From positions 4,215,840 through 4,279,839 of the forward strand of contig OZ025276.1 of the NCBI GenBank assembly GCA_964019165.1: DNA of 64,000 nt, read 5' to 3'. The notes beneath the pieces were generated by a model, which saw nothing but the letters and a program-made list of their open reading frames with translations, did no database searches and had not been told where the DNA came from. Within the stretch, counting starts at the first letter, position 1, and every line of letters starts with the position of its first letter. The DNA is from Mastigias papua (Eukaryota > Cnidaria > Scyphozoa > Rhizostomeae > Mastigiidae). Of the stretch, positions 20,765-31,989 are shown one piece after another. The position numbers were made by a program, and so were the translations under genes.

Positions 20765-23278
20765 TCTTCTTCTTCTTCTTCTGGCTTAAATCCCAATGTA
20801 ATTGGGGTCGCCGGTGCGGATCTTCCTCCTCCACTCGCCTCTGTCCCATGCCTCACTTTCACTGATTCCTCTCTCTTTCATGTCTTCCTTTACACAGTCT
20901 TCCCATCGTCTTCTTGGCCTACCTCTCTTCTTTCTTCCCACCTGCATTCCTCTTATCCGCTTACCCACATATTCATCACCTCTTCTCACTACATGTCCAA
21001 GCCACCGCAATCGAGTTTCTTGCAGCCTTGATGCAGTCCCACCGTTACTTCAAACTCATCTGTATCTCCCGCTGCACATCTTACCAGTGTTTTGCTGTCC
21101 TTATACATGTCCTGTATTATCCGTATGTACTTTTCCTCTACCTCTTTTAGCCTTAAACAATTCCATACCTCTTGCCGTGGGACCCTATCATAAGCCTTTT
21201 CAAGGTCAATGAAGATGCAGTGCAAGTTCTTCTGCCCTTCCCTATACTTCTCAACTAGCTGACGGAGTGCGAATATTGCGTCAGTTGTGCTTCTATTCGG
21301 CATGAAACCGAACTGTTGCTCTGATATCTCCACTGTACTTCTTAACCTTTGGTCGACAATTCTTTCCCACAATTTCAAAGTGTGTGAGGTCAGTTTGATG
21401 CCCCGGTAATTTCCACAATCCTGTATGTCGCCTTTATTCTTGAATATTGGGATTAGGGTACTGGCCCTCCATTCGTCTGGCATATGTTCTGTCCCCATAA
21501 TATTTCTGAAAACTTCGGTTAGCCACTCTACCGCAGTTCTCCCCATGACCTTCCATGCCTCTGCTGGTATATCATCCGGCCCAACTGACTTTCCGTTCTT
21601 CATCCATTTCATAGCGGCTGCCACCTCTTCCTCTTTCACTCTATCCACCTCTCTTTCCTCACCCTCCTCCATTTCTCGTTTCACCCTTGGATTCTCTACA
21701 TTCATTAATTGTTGGTAATATTCTTTCCATCTTTCCCTTATTTGTGCCTCCCCTGTTAGTATCTGCCCCCCACTCTCCTTAACTCTTTTTGCTTGGTATA
21801 TGTCTTGTGCTTCCTTGTTCTTCTGCTTTGCTATCCTAATAGCTTTTCTTTGCCCATCTTTTTCACTTAAACTGTTATACAAGTTCTCATATGCTTTACT
21901 TTTGGCTTTCGCCACCTCAAGTTTGTCTTTTTATTTGCCTGTTTGTAAGCTGCTATAGTCTCTTCCCACCTATTTAAATCTTTTTCCTTCTTCCGTTCCC
22001 TCTTTTCTTTCACTGCCTCTTGTACCTCAGCACACCACCACCAGGTCTCCCTATTCTTCCCTTTCTTTCCTGATGTACGTCCTAGTACATTTCTTCCCGT
22101 TTCTCTTACTACTGTGCTCAGTGTTCTCCATGTTCTCTTTGTCTCTCCTCGTAACTTTGCCTCTACCTCTTGGACAAACTTTTCTCTATATTCCTTTTCG
22201 TTCAACTTCCACCACCGTGTTTTCTTGGCTACAGTTGGTTTCACTTTCTTCGGTTGCTGCATTCTTACTTTGCAGACCACCAGTTTGTGCTGTTTGGCCA
22301 CAGCTTCTTTTGGCAAGACAAAACAGTCCTTCACTTGCTTCAGGTCGTTCCTTCTACACATGATGTAATCCACTTGTGTGCGTTGTTCTCCACTTGTGTA
22401 AGTTACTCGGCGTGTCAATCTCTTCTGAAAATAGGTATTAACTACTGCCATACTTCTTGCTATGGCAATATCTACAATTCTATCACCTCCTTCATTTCGT
22501 GTCCCGACCCCATACCTTCCAATCATTCCTTCGTCAAGGCTCTTTCCTCCAATGTGACCATTTAGATCACCAGCTATCCACAGTACCTCTTCATATGGTA
22601 TTTTCCTTGTCACCTCACAGAGGAGATCCCAAAATTCATCCTTCTCCTCATCTGTGCATCCCACCTGTGGTGCATAGACACATACTACATTCACTGCTGC
22701 TACCCCCAAATCAATCTTTAACCAAATCAACCTATCACATTCCCTGCTCACCTGTATGACTCTCTCTTTCATCTCTGGGCTCAGTACAATGCCTACTCCA
22801 TTCCTCCTATTATCCACTCCCATGTAGTACAATTTATATCCTTCCCCTAGTTCCCTCGCTTTCTGTCCTTTCCATCTTGTTTCTTGTACACAACACATCT
22901 ATTCTCCTTCTCTCCATTACATCGACTACTTCTCTTCCTCTTCCAGTCATGGTACCCACATTCAGTGTTGCAATGACAAATGATCTTTCTTCCTCAATTT
23001 TCTCCCTCCTCTTCCCCCTTTGAGCTATCTTCTTTAGCCTTATCCGCTCCTGATAAGGTAGCCGTCGCTCATTTGTCACAGCATTACGGCGGTGTTGCTG
23101 CGCGTCGCTTATGGGGAACGCCCTAGCATGGTCTTGTCCCTGTGTTATCCGCATCTCATACAGGTTGGCCTAAGTTTTTACAGACCGGATGCCCTTCCTG
23201 CCATCCAACCCTCCTCATTTATCCGGGCTTGGGACCGGCTGGTGGCAGCACTGACCTGCACATCCACCAGGCTGAGTT
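20765..23278 (-). mobile_element. RTE-type LINE with an internal deletion
   Basis: Minus-strand non-LTR retrotransposon flanked by a 17-bp target duplication, GCCTCAACATCACAAGA, at 20748-20764 and 23279-23295. The 3' end is a (GAA)n-like tail (plus strand TTC repeats at 20765-20781). It encodes an AP endonuclease and an RT of the RTE type. The RT is cut off near 21035 by an internal deletion. Confidence 0.88.
20786..23154 (-). pseudogene. RTE endonuclease-RT polyprotein, frameshifted and deleted
   Basis: Three frames. 23154-22834 starts the endonuclease (ERSFVIATLNVGTMTGRG). 22898-21867 continues it (VQETRWKGQKA, VYAPQVGCTDEE, IAGDLNGHIG, DYIMCRR). 21915-20989 holds RT with GPDDIPAEAWK, NYRGIKLTSHTLKLWERI, FGFMPNRSTTDAIFALRQL and FIDLEKAYDRVPR. 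The RT stops at VTVGLHQG; the next residues come from the C-terminal part, so the catalytic FADD box is missing. The end of the polyprotein is in another frame (LGHVVRRGDEYVGKRI, then GRPRRRWEDCVKED, 21010-20786). Motif order fits the RTE clade. Confidence 0.85.
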
Positions 23279-23345
23279 GCCTCAACATCACAAGATAAGA
23301 CTGAAAATGTGGTTTTCCAGCCCATTAGCCCAGATGCTTCAGCAC

Positions 23346-25030
23346 CTAGTCCATCTCCGAGTTTGGAGTCAAACAGCAGCCAATCAAGAAAAAGAAAGGC
23401 CAGTAAAACACCGATTCAGCTATCCATAACTGAAAAGGATCACACAGATAACTTTTTATACGAAGCTTTGCAGCAGAAAAGTGAGAATGATGCAGACCAG
23501 AGTTTCGCAGATAGTATTGTACCAATAGTGAGGGGCCTACCAGCAAAGAAAAACCGCTTGGCAAAAATCGACATACAGCACAGTTTGCTAAAGTACGACT
23601 TTGAAGACTATGAGTGATCTTGAGCATACTTATTTTAAGCAGGATATATATGCCTATTGTAAAAATGAAATAGTTATTCAGTATAGAAAGCATAATAGCG
23701 ATTATTAATACAGAAAACCTATCTGTCAAATAAACTGTGCACAAGCAAATAAGTCTGTAAGGTCTATCAAATGGATTATCAGTTCTTTGTACACGTTCGT
23801 TTTGCCATTGAACTGCCCCAGCTGCACTGTTAAAATAATTTTTGAAATTATCCCTTACTTGTCGAGAATCACGAGAATAATTATGAAATGCAACATTTCC
23901 TATTGGTAAAATACCCTCTGTATGATTTTCATCATTCCTCCACTCCCCTTCAGCATACCCTTGTGGACAGTAATTGTTACCTTCACCACATTGTCTCCCA
24001 TGCGTTAGAAAGTTATGAAGGGCAACAACTGCTTTTGTGACTGAAATCACTGTTTCAACATCGCCAATTATTGGGCGTCTAAATATCCTGACACGGGATG
24101 CACAAATTCCAAAAACGTTCTCCACTTGTCTCCTGGCCCTTGAAATTCCATAATGTGTTATTTGTTCTTCAATACCAGCAGCATGCCTTGCATACGGCTT
24201 AATGAGGTATGTTTTTAGGGGAAAAGCTTCATCACCAACAAAGACATATGGAAAGAGCGTGTTAGTTCCTGGTAAAATCCTCGGTTTAGGTAGTCCTAAT
24301 TGGTCATTATCCATTGCAAACCCTAGTTTACTTGCTGCAAAAACACCACCATCACTTTGTCTTCCTGAATCCCCAATATCAACCATGGTAAATTCATAAT
24401 TCGCATTAACAACTGCCATTACAACTATGCTGTGTGTTTTTTGTAACTAAAGTAGTATGAGCCGCTTGATGCAGGAGCTTGCATAACAATATGCGTGCCA
24501 TCTATTGCCCCTACACAGTTGGGGAAGTTCCATTTGTTTTCAACTTCACAAGCAAGTGACTTCCATTCGTTCTCGGTACTTGGAACTTTTAAGAAACCGG
24601 CCTGCAGAAGCTCGTCCCAGATAACTTGTGTTGTTTCCTTTATTATTCTATGAACTGATGTCTTGCTCATTCTGTAACTAGCTGCAATGGTTGTTTGGGC
24701 ATCACCTGTTACAAGGTATCTTAAAGTTACTGATAATCGCTCTCCCGGTGAAATTGCTTCTCTTTTAACGGAAGATTTAGTGATTCTTCGGGCTACTAGT
24801 GCCAATAATGTCTCGTATTTTTGTGGCATCATTCTAACTTGTTGGTAAAACAACATTTCGTCAACAACCTGCATTTCCTTAATCAATGAGCGGTATTCTT
24901 CTTTTTCTTTCCTTTCCCTGTACAGCTGTCTTACCCATACTCTTTTAGATTTTGTAACTTGAAGATTTCGACATCTTTCTCTTCTTTTTATTAAGAGTGC
25001 AATTATTATCTCCTTCCTGGTTAGGCCCAT
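23346..25030 (-). pseudogene. Harb-2 DDE transposase, one frameshift
   Basis: Two minus-strand frames: 25030-24425 and 24419-about 23740, with the second running open to 23346 by chance. They differ by one base in an A6 run near 24432. The N-terminal part has AISPGERLSVTLRYLVTG and an HTH (SKTSVHRIIKETTQVI). The DDE_Tnp_4 acids are in GAIDGTH, VFVGDEAFPLKTY and RRQVENVFGICASRVRIF, all intact. There is no sign of an intron, unlike Harb-1. The natural stop is unclear. After AAGAVQWQNERV the sequence looks non-coding and overlaps the end of the MADF gene in antisense. Confidence 0.85.
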
Positions 25031-25204
25031 TTTACAAATGCCTTTGGTTTTGTTTTGATAGAAAAGTTAAACCCTGTCTGATCGATTCGGTCGAATCGAT
25101 CGATTCGTTTCAGTGGAAACTGCCAGCCCTCTCAACCGATTCGATTGAATCGATCGATTCGACCGCATTCGTTTAAGTGGAAACCCGGCTTAACACTACC
25201 TTAA

Positions 25205-25309
25205 GACATGAAAGTCTAGCAAAAGACACCAAAATTGGTGTCCCATTAGCTATTCATAGGTACTTTGCTGTACTGGCATAGTACCACCTTAAAGTCAAAT
25301 GGTTATCAT
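25205..25309. other. Short spacer
   Basis: Sequence between the MITE and a BEL integrase fragment; nothing recognised. Confidence 0.3.
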
Positions 25310-25616
25310 TCAAACGTTATACATGTCTTATATCTTCTCACAAACTTATTCACTTTCTCCTTACCTCTAAGTACTTCTCTCTCCCTCACTGCACTTAGTG
25401 TTTCCCCAATACCATCATGAAATACCCTGTCGTGAGCCTGTGATACAACCTACTCTGAGAAATAACCCTAGCAGGTAATAAGAATGATGTTTTACTAGCT
25501 TCTAACAGAGGCGCATTTGCTAACATTGGACTACATCTGACAACCCTGATCTCATCTATGAAAAGATTCACTATAGCTGGAGTTTTCCTGTTGGCTCCTT
25601 TTGACTGAATATATTC
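25310..25616 (-). pseudogene. BEL/Pao integrase zinc-region fragment
   Basis: Minus-strand frames give NLFIDEIRVVRCSPMLANAP, then ASKTSFLLPARVI. After a frame change near 25440 comes HDRVFHDGIGETLSAVRE and VNKFVRRYKTC. These align with the BEL-1 segment that runs from the Asp-containing start, through HRKVFHNG, to the Cys pair. The RT and core integrase are absent. Poly(T) and LINE sequence follow directly. Confidence 0.6.
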
Positions 25617-25747
25617 TTATTCTTTTTTTTTTTTTTTTTTTTTCTATGCACTTTCTTGATACAATACAACACTACTAATACAAGAACAAAACGATACCAC
25701 TGGGTGGAATATCAATGTCATACCCAGTGGCCATTACATAGAAGGCG

Positions 25748-25882
25748 CAATTCACACTAAGAGCGAATTTGCGAAATCACTATACAATTGGACAAACGTA
25801 GTGGCTTCATACCAGAGCGGCCACTTCAAAACGTTTTACCATTTAGTTACCTTGCTACATTATTCGCTCTTAGTGTGAATGC
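25748..25882. mobile_element. Short MITE in the LINE-1 3' region
   Basis: About 135 bp with inverted termini: ATTCACACTAAGAGCGAAT on the left and ATTCGCTCTTAGTGTGAAT on the right. No coding capacity. The target duplication is not clear. The superfamily cannot be named from this alone. Confidence 0.6.
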
Positions 25883-26019
25883 AAGCCTGACAAAAAAAAA
25901 GATTTTTAACATACTAAATGCACAAAACAGAGGATACAGATTTACAATAATGCTAAGATACAATAGTACTAAATGGACCAACGATTTTGGGGGAAATCCT
26001 TCTTCGCGTCGTTATTGTT

Positions 26020-29000
26020 TCAATTAAAGCAACCTGTTTCTCTTATGAAAGAAATGGTTCCCTGTAATATCTCCCTATTAGAATTAGCAGGTAAATTCTT
26101 ACATCCATACAACAAAATCTGCGTTAGAAGCTCATTTGAGGGATTAGCAATACCTAGAGGTCTTATTAAAGGAAGAGTTCTATCGATACGGCTTCTTCTC
26201 TGGGTATCAAAAGAGGGGGAGAGCAGCAAAAAGTGTTCCTCACTCTCAATGCCATCATTTGATGGACACATCGCATCTATTGCATCTCTGAAATTGTGTT
26301 TAAACTTATGAAGATTTAGTCTACTTAAGCTAACTCTTAAGTGGGTTAGGTAAGACAAGCCAACTGGATCATGGATACCATAGACAGATTTTGCAGTGGG
26401 GCGAATAAGGACTAGCAGTTTTGCTTTGAAATTTGAAATGGTGGATGAGGCCTTACTTAAATGGTCCAATTTGTTCCATTCAGTTAAACAGAATGGATAG
26501 AAACTGGATTTGAACCTCTCCGTTCTAGGTCTTAGTTGTCCAATGACATCCCGATTACGAAGTGAATATTCAGACTGATGAAGAGGTGGGATTGGGTATC
26601 TTGTGTAATCAGGTGTAAGGTTATTAGTTATTTTGTAAAATAAAGTTAAACGCCTACACCATCTTCGGCTATCAAGGGATTCCCATCCAAGCTCATTATA
26701 AAGTTTTGCACGAGAGGTTCCCCGCCTAGCACCAGTGATAGCTAAAGCAGCAGTATATTGAACTGACTCAAGTTTTTCCATCCAGCATGGCAAGTAACTT
26801 CTGCAAAAGAGGTCATTTGTTTTGCTGGGGTTATGATAAATAACGTCACCATACTCAAGTTGAGATCTCACATATGACTTATAAACTTGACATAGAGCAT
26901 TTCTTGGTAAGTATTTTGACAGCATTCTCAATAAACCAATACCTTTCCTTGCTTTGGAGATGATTGCTTTTATATGAGCTTCAAATGAAAGCTTTGAATC
27001 GAGTGTTAAACCTAGATGCTTATGTGTAGTCACTTTATCTACTGGCACGCCATTAAGGAAGATATCAGGGTGTTGGACTTGCGCTTTTCTTGTTGAAAAC
27101 CTTAGTTCAACAGCTCGCTTGGATGGATCTGGATTAAATGACATTCTCCAGGTTTTAGCCCACGACTCAATTGCTTCCAAATCATGATTAAGATCTGAAG
27201 CTGCTACATTAGAAGTATCAACTACTCTAAATATAGAAGTATCGTCAGCAAAAAGTTTAACAGTGCATTTTAAGTCGTCAGTCAAATCATTTATATAAAG
27301 TAGAAAAAATAATGGTCCAAGAATGGATCCTTGAGGCACCCCTGCTGTTATTTCTTTCCAATTGGAGCACTTGCCATTCAAAACAGGTCTCTGTTTGCGA
27401 TTTGTGAGAAAATTTTGAACAAGGGTAAGGAGTGGACCAGAAACACCGTATAGTTGTAGTTTATAGATAAGGCCATCATGCCATACTTGATACAAAGGTT
27501 TAGAAAGGTCAAGGAATACAGATCGAACATCATGAGGTGGATTACAGTCAAAGGCCTGGAATATATAATTGGTTATGGACAGTAATTGGTTGATAGTAGA
27601 ATCACCAGAACGGAAACCAGATTGATTTGGATTTAAGAGATTGCAAGAGACAATATGAGTATATAATGAGTTGTATACAAGTTTCTCAAAAATTTTCCCA
27701 AAAATGGGCAATAAAGAGATAGGACGATAATTTTTTAACAAATTTTTTGGTCTTTCTTGTGGACTGGAACAACATTTGCACGTTTCCAGATATCAGGAAA
27801 TACACCAGTTCTTATAGAATGTGTAAATATCACTTTTAGTGGGTAAATTAATGCAGAATCACTTTGTTTAATCATTCTTACAGAGATTTCATCACAACCA
27901 TGAGCTTTACTGGGGTTGAGTGATCTAATAATGGACAATATCCCTTCATCTGAAATATTGATGTCAGCTATTTTTGTAGTTGTCTTTGGGTTTAAGGAAG
28001 GGATGACGCTACCAGTATCTATTGTTGAGCATTGACGCGCAAAATGATCATTGAATAATTGTGCTTTTTCTGCAAAATCGGTCACAAATACCCCGTTCTC
28101 CAAAAGGGGTGGTATTGGAGGAATCTTACTTTTATTTAGGACTTTATTTATTAGTGACCAGTATACTTTAGTACTAGCCTTCTGTGCTAGAGATTTACCA
28201 ACATTCGTAAAGTAACTTCTTTTTGCATTCTCTATCATCTTCGCTCCATTCGCTATCAATTTTGTCACATTATCGGATTCTTTGATTGGATGGCCCTTCT
28301 TAACTGCATTCCTATAAATCCGGTTTCTTTTCCTTAGGAAGTTTTTAATATCTCGTGTCATCCATGGTACTTCATTAGGTCTAATTGTTTTGATTTTATT
28401 GGGAATACAATTAGAATAGATGTTTAACAAGGTTTCGTTTAGTAGTTTAACCTGCTCATTTGGGCATTGAAGGCTACCTAAATGTTTTTGCCAATTAAAT
28501 AGTTCAATACTTCTTTTTATATTGGCTGTGTCAGATTTGTCATAAAACCAGATGCGTCTGGTGTAAGGGAGCTGTTTTACAGTGGAGATTGATAGTTTTC
28601 CATACACTATCTGATGGTGACACTGCTCATGCAAAGTCGGGTGAACACCACTATCAACAAAAAGATTAGGTTGATCAGTAAATATGAGGTCAATACATGA
28701 TTTTGAATTGTTCAATAAATGAGTAGGCTCAGAGATCAACTGGTGTAAACCAAGGTCTGATGTTAAGGGTTCAAATAATTTTCCTTCAGCATTTTCAATG
28801 TCATCTCCCCACCATTGATTAGAACGGCAGTTAAAGTCACCAGTTATCACAATAGAGAAGGGATTTTCTGATTGCATATTTGAGATTAACAACTCAAAAT
28901 TGTCACTAAATGACTTAAATTCATCCTGATCTTGACTTGGAGCTCTATAAATGACGGTAAAAAAATATTTCCTATTGTTTATATGGATTTCACACACAAC

Positions 29001-29747
29001 ACACTCCGGGAGAGTAACCAAATCATAGCGGTGCTTCATAGGAATTGAATCCTTCACATACAAGGCAACGCCTCCCCTTTTGATGTTAAATGGGTGGTTG
29101 CTTTTTACAAACGAATAACCGTCCATTTGGAGTCTACTTTCATCATCACTATCACATCACTGGTGAGTCTCAACCACACCAATAAGATCATATTTGTAAA
29201 CAGAGTTATAGGCCTCAATTAGGGATATGCGAAGAAAATCATATGAAGTAATACTGTTCAGGTTCCAGCAGCAGAAGTTAAATGTGTCAGGTCCTGGATT
29301 TGTTTCGACATACCCACAGAGCATAAGTATCATATATACCAACCAACATAAAATAATTTTTTCACATGTTGTGCATCTTCTGAAAGTATGTAAGCTAAGT
29401 CGGCAGCAGGCTATGCAAACACGGTAACAATTTTTCAGTTGTTTCAGAAATTTATGGATTTTGTAGATAGTGGTGGAAGTAGCAAGATGATATAGGTAGG
29501 AGAAAAGATGCAGAAAAGGAGACGGGGGCTTCAAGGTATGCACTGAAAAAAAGTGGGCTGTTATTGCAAAGGGGAGAAGAAACACAGAAAGCAGAATGAA
29601 AAGGTAACAAAAGCAGCAAACGTTGATAGCTGCAACACAATAGGGATACTGTTGAGGGATACCTCTTATTTGTAAATGCGAGAACACAATTGCACGGAAA
29701 CACCCTATTGCTGCTCGCCACCTATTCATGTCAACCGGCATCATCAT
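26020..29747 (-). pseudogene. LINE-1 ORF2: 2A-like, endonuclease, RT
   Basis: ATG 29747 opens an N-terminal part with hydrophobic segments (about residues 37-69 and 131-144). A 2A-like GYVETNPGP follows at residues 145-153 (29289-29315), then the AP endonuclease (FCCWNLNSITS, GVVETHQ and, after an in-frame TGA near 29154, GGVALYVKDSIP, VIYRAPSQDQDEF, ITGDFNCRSNQWWG). RT follows after a frameshift in an A/T run near 27738: LKNYRPISLLPIFGKIFEKL, QSGFRSGDSTINQLL, PQGSILGPLFFLLYINDL and the box LFADDTSIF. Two breaks (the TGA and the frameshift) inactivate it. Confidence 0.88.
29289..29315 (-). other. 2A-like translational recoding motif
   Basis: Codons for GYVETNPGP. The 2A consensus is D-(V/I)-E-x-N-P-G-P, where ribosomes skip the last Gly-Pro bond. 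Here the Asp is Tyr. 2A-like sequences at this place are known in APE-type LINEs of invertebrates. Confidence 0.7.
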
Positions 29748-30191
29748 GAAGAAACCTTCTCGATATTCCTAAGGGATGAACGCTACATTCAATATGGTCC
29801 AATTTTAAAAAAAACAAAGCACATGTTTGAAAACTAAATGAAATACATTTACCACTTACGAAAAAATCAAAAGACATAAAGGAAATACAACTAGACGATG
29901 AGAACGAATACAAAAACTCAAACGCTATTGTACACTATATGCACTATTTAGGGGACATGGCCAATAAATTGATTGCACTAGTACCTTATTTGTAGAATGA
30001 CAGAGGGATCTATCGTTTTGTTTGGGCAGCTAATAACTTTCTAGACTGAAATAAAGTTATGAGGGTCGACGTGCAGAAGATCATTAAGTCATGCTAGAAG
30101 ACATTGTCACATATTTTACAATATATTAACACAAGACAGCAGCCCTATCAATACTAGTTTTGGGTCCACTTAATACAAAAACATTACTCTC
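29748..30191. other. LINE-1 inter-ORF region
   Basis: No open frame of interest. It lies between ORF1 and ORF2 of LINE-1. Confidence 0.5.
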
Positions 30192-30908
30192 TTATGAAAG
30201 TAAGTCTAACAGTTCTTTTTTGTTATTAAAAAATTTAAAAGTACCACAAATTCCTTTAACACCCAAACGACAGTTAATGTCGGAAAACGCAAAATCATAG
30301 TTAGGATTAGAACGCACCATGGTTTGAGCAAGAGTTAGCAAATTAGCTCTTCTTGTCGTTAGGTCAACATAGATTCGCTTGTTTTTCAATTTCTTTCGAG
30401 CTTTGTAAATAGCAGATCTATCTTCCCAAGTATGGAGTTTGACAATCATTGTTTGGCTAGAAGACCCATCGTTTTTTATACCCTTTCTGCCAACTCGGTG
30501 GGCCCTGTCAATGCCGTCTGCAGAAACATCAACATCGATTTCGTTAAATATCGCCATTACTTTTTCAATGCATTAGGCTGCTGATTCTTTTCCATTCTGA
30601 GATAGAGGGATACCATCAATTCTGAGACATGATCGACGACCGTATTGCTCACAGTCGTCAATTTTGATTTCAAGCTCATTCATGTGGGATTCGTACATAG
30701 CAATTTTTGCTTCTAGCGAGGTGACTTTGTTTTCCATCAGCTTCTTAAATTCTTCAATTTTAGATGATATCAATGACTCTAATCTTTCTTCGAGGGTAGT
30801 AATAATGCCTTGCATATCCTCTTTGGTTAGTAAGTTCTTGGTCAGGCTTTCACTAATACTCTTCACTGATTCCTCATCCTTTCCCTGTTGTGCAGATTGG
30901 CGAGGCAT
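30192..30908 (-). pseudogene. LINE-1 ORF1 protein (coiled coil and RRM-like)
   Basis: One frame with a single in-frame TAA near 30573. The first part (MPRQSAQQGKDEESVKSI) leads into a coiled coil (TTLEERLESLISSKIEEFKK, then SLEAKIAMYESHMNELEIKI). The second, after CEQYGRRSCLRIDGIP, is an RRM-like nucleic-acid binding domain (DGIDRAHRVGRKG, TMIVKLHTWEDRSAIYKARK). This is the ORF1 layout of L2/CR1-type elements, where the protein coats the RNA. Only the stop breaks it. Confidence 0.8.
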
Positions 30909-31030
30909 GGTTAACGATAGGCCACATGCTGTGGCCTAGCCAAACAGAATCTTGCGTGTATACCCTACAAACTACCAGTGCGAAGCAAAAACGAGATAGT
31001 GGCTAAAGAAGTCAACACCGAATTTCACTT

Positions 31031-31489
31031 ACATATTACCGCATGGCCAATTACTGTCCCCTAAGCACGTCAAATGCTTATAGCCAACAGAGCCTCATAT
31101 CCGCATCCTCTCAACTCGTCCTTCTTATTCTTCACTGAAGGCTCTCTTCTGAATATCTTTAATAAGCATAACCTCTGCACTGTCTGTTTTTTCTGCTGAT
31201 ACATATTCATCTACATTTCTCTACTCTTTACCAACTAACACTGTTCAAGTTCGATACAAAATGCATAACCCATGCTACTATTCTACGAAGCTTCACTAAA
31301 CTGCTATACCTTGTACATTTATAACATTCAGCATATTTCCCTCTTTGCCCACTTCACTTACCAAAGATACAGTAATAGGAACATTCACTTTTTCCTGCTC
31401 TGTCTTATACCCATTGATGTTAACATTATGTCTAGGCCATTTGTCAGTAGGAAATTTCAAATAATCAGGACCATCCCACCAACACGAAG
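31031..31489. other. No gene seen
   Basis: Upstream of LINE-1. It may include some of its 5' leader. Nothing else is recognised. Confidence 0.35.
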
Positions 31490-31720
31490 AACGTAAGATA
31501 TTTGGGGGGCTTTAGCTTGAGAAGGGAAATCTGCTGGACTGAGTGAACCAGGGACAAAATACCAGCCCTCTTACGATGGAACCTTTAGAATCTCTTTTAC
31601 ATGATTGCTAACATATTGTTTCAGAGGTCTGTCATTTTAAACCCAACACAGTGTTGCCATGGAGTCAACCCAATGATATATTTCACTATTTCCTTGGCCT
31701 TATTCTTTCTTAAGAATTGC
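31490..31720 (-). pseudogene. BEL/Pao RNase H fragment
   Basis: A minus-strand frame reads YHWVDSMATLCWV, then NDRPLKQYVSNHVKEIL and GWYFVPGSLSPADFPSQ. This matches the RNase H end of BEL-1 and BEL-2 (VDSMATLCW ... NPADLPSRG). At least one stop interrupts it. It is a piece of a third BEL copy. Confidence 0.65.
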
Positions 31721-31743
31721 CTATACATTATGTTTCAAGGCAT

Positions 31744-31920
31744 GCAAGGTAAAGTATGTGGGACGTGCTGAGAAGGCACAACAGGTGTACCTGAAACAAG
31801 GTCCAGTTCCACTTCTTTTCTCCTCTGTTGTGGCCCTTCACAACACATACCTGAGACATTCAAATGGGGATATGGATCCAGCTGACACCATCATTTATGG
31901 CCCTTCAACATCAAACCAGG
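31744..31920 (+). CDS. Unrecognised short coding-like segment
   Basis: A plus-strand frame without stops, ending just before GTAAAAAC at about 31920. It reads KYVGRAEKAQQVYLKQGPV and VALHNTYLRHSNGDMDPADT. It looks protein-like and could be an exon, but I know no family for it. Confidence 0.25.
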
Positions 31921-31989
31921 TAAAAACATGAATTAGATTTATCATTTTGTTTTAGTAAAATATAATCATATAGAAAGATTTGCAAACAG

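Larger units (their letters stand above)
20101..23617 (+). pseudogene. MADF/BESS gene of Harb-2, split by an RTE LINE
   Basis: A decayed plus-strand gene. Around 20290-20420 is the first MADF half (EEHFVEDVRSYRCLWDTTS, then a stop), followed by a GTAGGAA donor near 20430. The next exon starts near 20562 after a TTTCAG acceptor: DDLNKLWKNFKENFSKCLK, then MTRSGAPAASLP. It runs to the LINE at 20765. The frame resumes at 23279-23295 (duplicated GCCTCAACATCACAAGA) and ends at 23617 with a basic segment (SRKRKAS) and a BESS-like helix (ADQSFADSIVPIVRGL). The stop at the end of the first half and the LINE show it is dead. Confidence 0.7.
19782..25190. mobile_element. Harb-2: PIF/Harbinger transposon, broken
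   Basis: The ends are inverted repeats with GTTTCCACTTAAACGAAT shared by the two sides (19788-19805, and 25165-25182 reversed). TAA is duplicated at 19779-19781 and 25191-25193, inside the MITE. Both ends carry arrays of the palindrome AATCGATCGATT and relatives. It holds a transposase on the minus strand and a MADF/BESS gene on the plus strand. An RTE LINE (20765-23278) disrupts the MADF gene, and a frameshift breaks the transposase, so it is dead. Confidence 0.88.
19369..25201. mobile_element. Harbinger MITE, hosting Harb-2
   Basis: The left end AGGTAGTATTAC (19369) and right end GTAACACTACCT (ending 25201, interrupted by Harb-2) are inverted repeats. The flanks show a TAA duplication (19366-19368 and 25202-25204). 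Without Harb-2 the element is about 420 bp. It contains copies of a GCGACACAAGTTGCA-like motif near both ends. Harb-2 is inserted about 8 bp from its right end. No coding capacity of its own is visible, so it is a MITE. Confidence 0.7.
25622..31030 (-). mobile_element. CR1/L2-like LINE-1 with ORF1, 2A motif and ORF2
   Basis: A near full-length non-LTR element on the minus strand. The 3' end is marked by a 23-bp T run (25622-25644, its A tail). ORF1 (30908-30192) encodes a coiled coil and RRM-like domain. ORF2 (29747-26020) encodes a hydrophobic N-terminus, a 2A-like motif, an AP endonuclease and RT. The upstream boundary near 31030 is a guess from where coding character and the 5' leader end. 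A short MITE lies in the 3' region at 25748-25882. Stops and a frameshift disable it. Confidence 0.8.

Noticed and set aside
20802..21212. Open frames on the plus strand across 20.8-23.2 kb
   Set aside because: They are antisense to the RTE endonuclease-RT, which has clear motifs on the minus strand.
23346..23700. C-terminal 120 residues of the Harb-2 transposase frame
   Set aside because: They lie past the usual end of the family and overlap the MADF exon in antisense; the hydrophobic composition looks like read-through of non-coding DNA.
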